Positions 14,101-26,100 of a stretch of DNA of 64,000 nucleotides are shown piece by piece. The stretch comes from Prochilodus magdalenae (taxonomy: Eukaryota > Chordata > Actinopteri > Characiformes > Prochilodontidae): the NCBI GenBank assembly GCA_024036415.1, contig JAMWET010005469.1, positions 67,975 to 131,974 of the forward strand, in the 5' to 3' direction. Both the position numbers and the translations under genes were made by a program. Each line of letters opens with the position of its first letter. Within the stretch, counting starts at the first letter, position 1. The notes under the pieces are model-generated. The model was given only the letters and a program-made list of their open reading frames with translations, was not told the DNA's origin and ran no database searches.

Positions 14101-17100
14101 CTGTTTTGGAGTAGCCACCAGTGGCGACGTTAGTCACGTCCTGCAGGGTGTGGTTGCTTCGACAAAGTCAAGGAATCAATGGCTCTACTGCTGCTACTGT
14201 TAACACGCAGGAATGTATAAGACACTTTATTAAAAATGTGACCCTATTGGTTCTTCTTAAGTTGTTCTAATTGAACAAACTTCAAAAAGTAAATAGGGTA
14301 ATAAGGTGCATATTGTGTACTGTGAAAATGTCTTGATAATAACTTATTAAGCATCTTAAAGAATAGATTCTCTCTGCTTGTAGTAACTGGCCATACAGTA
14401 GAGATGAGCCAGATATAGATATTCTACCTATATTCCTTTAATCACAACGTACTAATATCTTCAGCTGCAATGTGATATCATCCTTACCTTGCTGGATTTC
14501 CTGAGGGGATTCCTCCTCCTGTTCATCAGACTGAGGTTTGGGCTTGGAGACTGGAAGCTCTTCATCCTCTTCCTCCTCTGTGAAACATGAAAAAGCAATG
14601 TGAAATGTGATGAGTGGGACAGACAGGTGCTGGAGAGGTAGCCATAAAGCCATAATGAAGAGTGTCATGAGTGACTATCAAGAAGATCAAATGCTGGCTG
14701 GGGATCTTCTACTAAGATTAGGTTCTGAATATGTACTTACAAACAAGGTGTCGCACTGCTACAGGCAAATAGTGTTACCACCAGATATGAATGTGTTTCG
14801 GTACACTGATTTCTCTGAAATGTGTCCAGTACAACTGTTCTTTCTTAAATGTTTAAATGTGCTTTGCTGTAAAGAAGATCCCAAAAATGCACTTAAAAAA
14901 ATACTGATATTACATTGGGAAAGCATTAGAGAACATTGGCAAAAATCCCATTGTCAGATGGGGCTCTTGGGGCCTTCTAATCATTCAGAGAAGGCCTAAT
15001 GATTTCATAGCACCATCATTCTAGTTGTATCTAGTTGCAGAGGACCAGACACTCATCACTGTAGCACACTTTATGGACCCATTCTATCAATATATAGACT
15101 TATTATTGTGTAATATTTTCTGCTGCACCTCATCACCTGTATATCACCTGGCTACATCCTGTACTGACTGCCAACATCGCTTAATTCATGCAGTCTGTAC
15201 CATCAATAAGAGATCACAACTGGTATAAGAGATCATAACTGCAATATCTTCAATATCTGTGCTATATCTCTAACATGTATAGTTCTTACTGTATTTTTAA
15301 CCTAACAATAGAGAAAAAAAATATTTTCTGTCATTTATTTTGTAACTTGCACTGTAGCCTCGTTTTGTATCTGTTCTGCTGTTTTTTCTGCTGTAACAAT
15401 GCAAATTTCCCCATGTAGGATAATAAAAGGCTTATCTTATCTTATCTTTAAATCGGAAAGTCACATGCAGTGAAACAAGGTCCTGCAGCACAGAACCTTT
15501 GAAAGTCCTGGCTTTTTTGTTGGATATCAGCTTGGACACAAACTGGATTGAGGGCCTTTGCATAATTAGCAAAGGTCTACACACAGTGAGTAGTGAGCAA
15601 ATAAGGCAAGCCACTGCATCGCTCACTGCCACAAATCTTTAGTTGTAAGCTCTCTGTAAACTCTGTGTAAAGTTATTATATAATGTTTCCAGATTACAAT
15701 GCTCTACTGCAGAGCTGGGACATGAGACTGTAGCTAAGCATGTCGGAAGCAACAGTGAACCTTGCTAATGTGTAGATTGATCACATGACAAATGCTCTAT
15801 ATCTGATCTATCTTCACAGTGTGATGTTTTACATGCATTAGAAGGTGCATACTACTATACATTACTATACATTACTATACATTAGAAGGTGTGAAAACTT
15901 ATTGATAATCTTTCACTAAAAATGCTTTATGGGTACTGGTCATGTCAAATTACCTTCAGACAGATTCGGGGCTATAGGAGTCTGGGTCTCTTTGCAGTAC
16001 GTAACCAGTTCCTTTGGCATGAAGTCAATTTGAACAATCTTGGATGCTCCAAGTCTCCTCATTCTGCATCTGAGACCAGAAACACAGAGTAAGAACATTT
16101 ATGAACACAAGATAAAGCAAATATGAAGAAGCAAACAAACTACAGCAGCAGCTGTGACCTCTGAAATTTTCAAATAAACAAAATGGTCAAATAAACAAAA
16201 GTAACTAAATGCTTTACTGACTTCAATTACGAAACCTTCAATTATTAGAACCCTAATGAAAAGCAACGCTGTTTAAATCTTTATACATAACTATACAAAA
16301 CAAACCACATATGAATACTGTCATTTTATCAGCTGTGTTTGTAAAGATAAAAAAAAAACATACACCAGAATATGCCCTAAAAGTTTTACAGTAGTTACTG
16401 AAAGAAATTGTCTGAGGAATAATAACTGAATAATAAGCCTGCAGCTTTTCAGGTCAGCACACTTTAACTTGTCGCAGTGGTGACCTACATCTACAGGTAT
16501 TGAAAATCTCACCCATGCTCAGAGTCTGCAAGAAGCTGAAGAGCCGAGGGGTCTGTGTCCCACTGCAGTGTCCTGGACATGCACACCAGCGTGACGGGGA
16601 AGGACAGAACAGAACATGCATGATTAGCCTTTGGAGCTGCATTAGTAGCACAGTTTCATGCATGATTTCATGAGGTACCACGCTGTCACATACAATGAAG
16701 TCACATCTACTGTACACTGTACTGTTGTGTTACACATATAAGTACATACTGACCCACTAATGAGCAATGACTCATTTGACAGTTCTAGATACATACATAC
16801 ATACGTCAACACCTACGTTCCTCCTTACCTATATCTGCTTCCCCCATTGAGACATGGGAAAAAATAGAAGACATCAGGCTTTCATTATAATAGCATATTA
16901 AAATCTACCAAAGGCAAATATAAAGAGAGCATATAGGACAGCATGGCATAACCTCATGGAGTGTCTGGTGTCATTTCGGAGTAGTTAAATGCATTCAAGA
17001 TGCTTTTGGTAGGCAAATTTCTACTGCAATAAAATCTGGACAGATTGTTCTCAATATTCACCCTGAGCTCATAATAAATCTTATATTACTATATTACTAT

Positions 17101-20100
17101 AAACTACTTGGTGGCTGTAATATAGTACTATTTAGAAATATGCAAATAGCTTGCACTGAGTGCTGAATTAGTATTACTGCTACTGAGCGCTAACTGATTT
17201 GTATAACTGCTACTGAGCGCTAACTGATTAATATTACTGATACTGAGCGCTAACTGATTTGTATAACTGCTACTGAGCGCTAACTGATTAATATTACTGA
17301 TACTGAGCGCTAGCTGATTAGTATTACTGCTACTGAGCGCTAACTGATTAATATTACTGCTACTGAGCGCTAACTGATTAATATTACTGCTACTGAGCGC
17401 TAACTGATTAGTATTACTGCTACTGAGCGCTAACTGATTAATATTATTGCTACTGAGCGCTAACTGATTAATATTACTGCTACTGAGCGCTAACTGATTA
17501 ATATTACTGAAGCGCTGACTAGAACCCTAATGATTACTGCTACTGAGCGCTAACTGATTAATATTACTGCTACTGAGCGCTAACTGATTATTATTACTGC
17601 TACTGAGCGCTAACTGATTAATATTACTGATACTGACTGATTAAGTATTTAGCGCTAACTGATTAACTATAATACTGCTACTGAGCTACTAACGCTAACT
17701 GCTACTGAGCGCTCCCAATATAATATTACTGCTACTGAGCGCTAACTGATTAGTATTACTGCTACTGAGCGCTAACTGATTAATATTACTGCTACTGAGC
17801 GCTAACTGATTAGTATTACTGCTACTGAGCGCTAACTGATTAATATTATTGCTACTGAGCGCTAACTGATTAGTATTACTGCTACTGAGCGCTAACTGAT
17901 TAATATTACTGCTACTGAGCGCTAACTGATTAGTATTACTGCTACTGAGCGCTAACTGATTAATATTACTGATACTGAGCGCTAACTGATTTTTATGAAT
18001 GCTACTGAGCGCTAACTGATTAATATTACTGAGCGCTACTCTGCATTAATCTTACTGACTGACTACTGAGATAACTGATTAATATTACTGCTTATCTCAA
18101 CACCTAGATCCTTCTACCCTTAATATTACTGCTTCTGAGCTGCTGGACTGATTAATCTTACTGCATACTGAGCGCTTACTGATTATATTACTGCTACTGA
18201 GCGCTAACTGATTAATATTAATATTACTGCTACTGCTACTGAGCGCTAACTGATTTAATAGTTACTGCTACTGAGCGCTAACTGATTAATATTACTGATA
18301 CTGAGCGTGCTAACTGATTAATATTACTGCTACTGAGCGCTACTTATATTACTGCTCTGCTACTGATTACTATTACTTGTACGCTAACTGATTAATATTA
18401 GTGCTACTGAGCGCTAACTGATTATTATTACTTCTACTGAGCGCTAACTGATTAATATTACTGCTACTGAGCGCTAAACTGATTAATATGATTACTGCTA
18501 CTGAGCGCTAACTGATTAATATTACTGCTACTGAGCGCTAACTGATTAATATTACTGCTACTGAGCGCTAACTGATTAATATTACTGCTACTGAGCGCTA
18601 ACTGATTAGTATTACTGCTACTGAGCGCTAACTGATTAATATTACTGATACTGAGTGCTGACTAATTAGTATTACTGCTACTGAGCGCTAACTGATTAAT
18701 ATTACTGCTACTGAGTGCTGACTAATTAGTATTACTGCTACTGAGCGCTAACTGATTAATATTACTGATACTGAGTGCTGACTAATTAACTAGCGCTACT
18801 GCTACTGAGCGCTACTGATTAATATTACTGCTACTGAGCGCTAACTGATTAATATTACTGCTACTGAGCGCTAACTGATTAATATTACTGCTACTGGAGC
18901 GCTGACTGATTTAATATTATTGCTACTGAGCGCTAACTGATTAATATTACTGCTACTGAGCGCTAACTGATTAATATTACTGCTACTGAGCGCTGAACTG
19001 ATTAATATTACTGCTACTGAGCGCTAACTGATTAATATTACTGCTACTGATAACTGATTAATATTACTGCTACTGAGCGCGACTATTACTGCTACTGAGC
19101 GCTAACTGATAATATTACTGCTACTGAGCTCTAACTGATTAATATTACTGCTACTGAGAGCTGACAGATTAGTATTACTGCTACTGAGCGCGACTGATTA
19201 ATATTACTGCTACTGAGCGCTAACTGATTAATATTACTGCTACTCAGCGCTAACTGATTAATATTACTTACTGACTGATTAATATTACTGCTACTGAGCG
19301 CTAACTGATTAGTATACTTACTGCTACTGATTAGTATTACTGCTACTGAGCGCTAACTGATTAATATTACTGCTACTGAGCGCTAACTGATTAATATTAC
19401 TGCTACTGAGCGCTAACTGATTAGTATTACTGCTACTGAGCGCTAACTGATTAATATTACTGCTACTGAGCGCTAACTGATTAGTATTACTGCTACTGAG
19501 CGCTAACTGATTAATATTATTGCTACTGAGCGCTAACTGATTAATATTACTGGTACTGAGCGCTAACTGATTAATATTACTGCTACTGAGCGCTAACTGA
19601 TTAATATTACTGCTACTGAGCGCTGACTGATTAATATTACTGCTACTGAGCGCTGACTGATTAATATTACTGATACTGAGCGCTGACTGATTAGTATTAC
19701 TGCTACTGAGCGCTGACTGATTAATATTACTGCTACTGAGCGCTAACTGATTAATATTACTGATACTGAGCCCTGACTGATTAATATTACTGCTACTGAG
19801 CGCTAACTGATTAATATTACTGCTACTGAGCGCTAACTGATTAATATTACTGATACTGAGCGCTGACTGATTAATATTACTGCTACTGAGCGCTAACTGA
19901 TTAATATTACTGCTACTGAGCGCTAACTGATTAATATTACTGCTACTGAGCGCTAACTGATTAATATTACTGCTACTGAGCGCTAACTGATTAATATTAC
20001 TGCTACTGAGCGCTAACTGATTAATATTACTGCTACTGAGCGCTGACTGATTAATATTACTGCTACTGAGCGCTAACTGATTAATATTACTGCTACTGAG

Positions 20101-23100
20101 CGCTAACTGATTAATATTACTGCTACTGAGCGCTGACTGATTAATATTACTGCTACTGAGCGCTGACTGATTAATATTACTGCTACTCAGCGCTAACTGA
20201 TTAATATTACTGCTACTGAGCGCTAACTGATTAATATTACTGCTACTGAGCGCTGACTGATTAATATTACTGCTACTGAGCGCTAACTGATTAATATTAC
20301 TGCTACTGAGCGCTAACTGATTAATATTACTGCTACTGAGCGCTAACTGATTAATATTACTGCTACTGAGCGCTGACTGATTAATATTACTGCTACTGAG
20401 CGCTAACTGATTAATATTACTGCTACTGAGCGCTAACTGATTTGTATAACTGCTACTGAGTGCTGATTTTTTTTTATTTGCTGGATGTTTAATAACACAC
20501 TTAGTTTTGTGTTATACATTGTGTGTACAAACATTTCTAATATGTTACTCTTGTGCACAAAAGCAAAGGAGCCTATTCATTTTAGAGTCGCTCGTGAGCA
20601 CCATCTACTGTTTGCCAAACCTAGAAAATGTTACTGAGTGGCAGGCACCTCCACTCACTACACATTCTGCACCTGGTTTTTAACTACAGGAAACTGACCA
20701 AATGAAAAAAAAAAAAACATTTTGTTTTATTGTCTTTTGCCCATTGATTCAGATTCAAATCGACAGTTTAACATGACACCATTTGATATGATCACATGAT
20801 TAGAGCCTTAAATGGTTGTCAGGACACTCCACATCATCCAATTTAAGTGCAATTTAGCCTCAAAGCCTAAAAATCTAAATGACCAACTTCAACAGGATCT
20901 ATGTGTGTTTAAAGCTAAACTCATCAAACTGCCCTAACATGTTCTAAAACCCTCCTCCCTTGTGTCAGATCTGCATGAACTGGGCTCAAAATGATGCAAA
21001 TCAGTTAAAAAGCTGGTGAAAGACCTGCTCACATCACTTGGGGTTTTTCCATACCTGGCCACCGTCCCACCGTCCACAGACTCATGGCTCCCCGCCTCAC
21101 TGGGTGTGCTCACTGATTGCGAAGAGGGAGACATAGGGGTTGGGACTAAATAATGAAAATAACAGGTATCCCATGTTAAAAGCTGCAGCGGCTGCACTGG
21201 GGGCCAGCAGAGGCAGAAGAAAGAGCCAAATCAAAATTAACATGATGGATTGAAATGGTTAAAGCAAAGAGGAAAGAAAAGAAGCAAAAAGGAAAAAAAA
21301 CAACAACAGGAGAAATTGTCAAAAAATTGTCTTTTTGGTTTCTGACACACTGTTGAGAGTTTGACGTATACAATATAGACCTGTATGTGAAAGTTTGGCC
21401 ACCTCTGATCAAATCACATGTTTTTTAGGTTTGGATACCTGGAAAAAAGGTTTATTTGCACGGAACAAACGCATATAGGTTCAACTATGCACATCTGAAT
21501 GCACATCTATAATTTATTTGCAGAATTTAACAAACAAGAACAAGGAAAACTAGATGTGCACAGATTTGGACATCATTACACTTCATCTACTAGTTCGTTT
21601 TTGGGAACATCTCAGAGCCTATTTGATTCGTTAGGCCCTAATTGAAATCAGACTAATTAGCTATTACAATTATTACACTGAGCAGTTAGGAGCAGACCGG
21701 GTATCTGAAACTAAAGATGATTCACTCCTGTGAGGCAGAAGGAGAAAACTAAAAAGCAGATTTCAACACTTCCTGTTTGTAACGTCTTTAAGAAAACTGA
21801 CGAAATACCAAGAAAAATGTCTGACAAAAATGCACTGTTCAGATTGGACTAATTTATCAGGGGGTGTCTGTAAAACTACGTAGGCATCTCTTAAGTGCTA
21901 ACACTCAGACAGCAATCAGACAGCAATAACCTTATTATACACATACATATACAGGAGGCGCCAGTTTGGGCTGTAATGTCTACTAAGCTGAATGTCTGAT
22001 AAACCTGGTCATATGATCACACTTGCAGGAAAAGTGCATGTTGTTGTGCATGTAGAACAATGCTTGGATAATACTGTGTAGCTGCATGTGGCACTTAAAG
22101 GTGCCCTTCAGCAGCTGGATGGTCTTTGTCATTCTGCTATCTGTTTATATTTACTAATGCTGCTTTTAAAGCACATGACTGCTTCCTTTACTCTCTGGTT
22201 AACTGGCCCTCTTTACACACGCCATAATATTCACTGGCTTGTTTTCATTTTTTAAGACTCAGTTAGGCCAAACACCACCTTACTTAGAGGCCCTAATACA
22301 ACCAGTATCTGCCAAATACAACACCAGGTCTTCCCTCTATATCCAAGACCCTAAAACTAACACCTCCCATGGCTCCTATTCAAATCAGTCTGCTGCTGCA
22401 CATGACTGAAACCCACTCCAAAAACATTAAAACTGGAACTTTTAAGAATCACATAAAGGAGGTATTCATGAGTTTTCCCACTAACTGTGTATCTTTAGCA
22501 GAATATGTGTCTATTGATGTTTGATGTCGTGTTAATATTTGGTGTTGTCCCTTATTTCTGTGTTCCTTCCTGTCGTTTACTTCATTCCTGTGTAAGTTTC
22601 AAGTGGTTATGCTGCTTGTCAGGCTGCCATTGTGTATAAGAATTTGTTCCTAATGACTTTCCTGATTTAAATAATGGTTCAAATTAAAATAAATGTGAAT
22701 ATAAAGTAATACTGTACATACAATTTCGTCAGTTGAATCTGATTTGGCTGTTTAGTACAAAGATTGTTTCTTTATTCACATCACACACTGATCAGGAAAT
22801 CCACTGGCACGAGTTTCAGTAAGGATTCTGACCGCATTAATGCAGTCAAGGGAATCCATTTTTGAGCTTTTAAAAAATCAATAAAAGGCCGCCACATAGC
22901 ATGGACGATTTGAACTGCGGCCTATTTCAATTCAATTGCCTATTTCAACTTTTAATATTAGGGCTGTGTGATTTGTGGAACAAAGAAAATGGTAGCGCAC
23001 GTGTTTTTTTGTTTAAAATAAGCTTTTATAGCCAAATTTATTTTTTTAATTTTCACATAAAAATGATGCGTTATTTCATCAGATTGCAAAAAATTCACAG

Positions 23101-26100
23101 ACATCCCTTCGTCAACAGGATGGGGCTACTTATTCATAAAAAACACATTTTTAAATACTAGTTCTACGCTGGCAACCTCCTCATTCTGTAAGTTGGAGAA
23201 AATGGATCCTGTTATGTGTGGACGTCATTAACTTGGAAATTGGCGACTGCTCGTATCCATGGTGCTAAAGGAAGCACGTTAAAGGCCTGGGAAGATGCTG
23301 TTGATAAGTTTACCGAACTACTCTGAACTCTCTGAACGCATCATCCCTTTTGAAATAATAACTTATAATAGCTCATGAGTCTACAGTCTATAGTATTTCC
23401 CTTTGGACATGAATAAATGTTTTGTGTAAAAGAATAAATGAACAAATGAAAGGCTTAAGATATAAGATCCGACTGTGTGCTTCTCCAAGATGAGACAGGA
23501 TTTCCCACGGCCTACGCAGCAACCCCCCAACCAGCTAGAGGGCGTGATCAAGCAGCACAAGAAACTGCCAGTCGTTCCTGACTTCTGATCAGACTCAAAA
23601 GTGTGAGACATGGTTAATGCTAGCCTATCTTACTAACCATTCCACCTCAGGCTTCAGCTTCTCTTATCAGTTAACCACCCGTGCAAAGCGTGAAGATAAC
23701 ACAGCTAGATTTATATAAAAATAAATATTTATGACTGACGTTATTCATAGTTCCTCACTAGAGTACTATTCCTGTTTATTTTTGTTAGCTTATGTCTGTT
23801 ATTATAGTGCAGCCTGACTGGCAAAAAACTTCTCAACTGCTTGACTTGAAGAAACAAAGTCAGCTGGCAGGTTGCCAACAGATCATTTGACTCGATTATC
23901 TTTTGTAACCATATTCTTTTAATCAGCCTGTCAGATCTCGCTTCTCTGCCTCCTGTTAATGCTCTCCCACTGTAGAGTTGTACCACCCAGATCAAAATAT
24001 ATGGAGGAGTTTGGTCAAATATCATCTACAACCAGTTTGGAGAACTGAACGACAAGAATCTTGTTAAAATAATATCTTGCCATCTGTTAGAAATGCCAAT
24101 GGGTCTATTATGTTTTGGGTTTGAGTGACAGCAGAAATGTTGTAGGAATAGAGGGAGAAAAAGGACTTAAATATTTACATATTTAAATTTTAACAACAAC
24201 TGGAGGATTATGTCCTCCAATAAAGAAACAGTAGAAGAGATTTGAAAGAATGGTCTTCCCCAGACACAAACATCATGACAATTGGTGGGTAGATCTCAAA
24301 GATGATGTACCTACAAAAAAACATTTGGGTCAAAAGTCTTATTAAGTAATAACTGAAATTTATGCACGTCACATTTTCTATTGATCAGTTTCCCCAATGA
24401 GTTAAAATTAGCATATAGCTAGTAACTGGGTGATATAGCTTGTTCCATGCAAAAGCACCTTTTGTTTTACTTTCACAAAATATGTTGTTTGATCAGAGGT
24501 GCCCAAACTTTGCATACACCTGAAAATATTAGGTAACATCATTATAGGTGATTTTTGGATGCACAAAATTTGTATTATAACTGCAAATAAGCAAACACCG
24601 ATCATCACGTCACGGTAGTCTTTTAGTTTTGCCACCTTGGAGGCTAATTCAAGTGCAGCCACATTGCTCGTGAAATATTAAAACAATACACAATATTAAA
24701 AGACAGTTCAGTGAAATAATGCATTCATTGAAAGACACGTTCCACGCACTTCAGGCTACTCTCCATCTGCTGAATCTGTAGCACATGGTTACGATAGACA
24801 ATAATGGAAATAGCCTGAAACAAGTCAATGGGCAGTGGCTGAAATCTGTCACTGAATTTTTCGATCAAAGCTGTTTATAAATTAAGATGTACATTTTGTG
24901 ACAGTATGTACCAAACTTGTATAATTCATTTATGTATAATTAGTGTTTATAGGTTGTAGTTATTCATGTTTTTCAAACGTTCACACGGTTTAGCGACTGC
25001 CCTTTGACTTTATTGATTTACAGACTGAAAAATGCACACACACCATTGAAGATCGCATACACCCACAGGTCACTTTATTAGGCACATCTGTTTGTATCCA
25101 CACTCACTGTCCATTTTATCAGCTCCATTTACCATATAGGAGCAATCTGTAGATCTACAATTACATACTGTAGTACAGCTGTTTCTCTTCATACTTTGTA
25201 TCCCACCTTCACCCTGTTCTTCAATGGTCAAAACCCCCACAGGACCACCACAGGGCAGGTATTATGTGGATGGTGGATCATTTTCAGCTGTGGTGTGTTA
25301 GTGTGTGTTGTGCTGGTGGGAGTGGATCAGACACAGCAGTGAGGCTGACGTTCTTAAACACGTCAGTGTCACTGCTGGACTGGGAATCCTCCACCAACCA
25401 CAACTATCCAACTAACAGCCTCCTGTGACCACTGATTAAAGACTAGAGAATGACCAACAGAAACTCTGCAGCAACAGATGGGTCATCACAGTGTTTAAAG
25501 ACTCCAGCAGAACTGCCTTGTCTGATTCACTCACACCAGCACACCACAAACTAACACAACGTGCTGAGAATGATCCACTGCTCTGAGGTGGTCTTGTTTG
25601 GGTCCTGACCATTAAAAAACAGGCTACCTAAGTATACAGAAAATCAGATGGACTATAGTCGGTAACTGTAGAACTACAAAGTGCATCTCCATGATGAAGC
25701 TGATAAAAATAGACAGTGAGTGTAGATACAAGAGGGTGTATTTAATGAAGTGGCCGGTCAGTGACCTGTGCATATTTGTACATCACTTAAATCCTGTGTC
25801 CTGCCATAAAACGGGATTGCTAGTACTTGTCCCTATAGAGAAGAGCATCCTGTAGCTACTGCTGTTCAGGTTAAACTTGGTAAAGTCTAAACAAAATAAA
25901 AACAGAGTGAGACCATTTAAACAACTGAGCTGTGAGCACCTATGCTACATTCACACCACTTACTTTGCCTGCCTGTTATAAGAAAAGCGTCTTCTTTAGA
26001 TCGGTTGTATGTTTAATGGTGTTAATAGTCTGATTAGGTTGCAAGACGGGTGCAGTGCAACTAGGGTCCAAGCCTCTGGTACACTGGAGTTTACATGCAT

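Noticed and set aside
17150..20465. CRISPR array (regular 30-bp repeats)
   Set aside because: Units are head to tail with no unique spacers, in a vertebrate intron.
21176..21412. Minus-strand frame upstream of dync1i1 exon 3
   Set aside because: Intron read-through into the exon start; the splice acceptor at 21196 explains the coding part.
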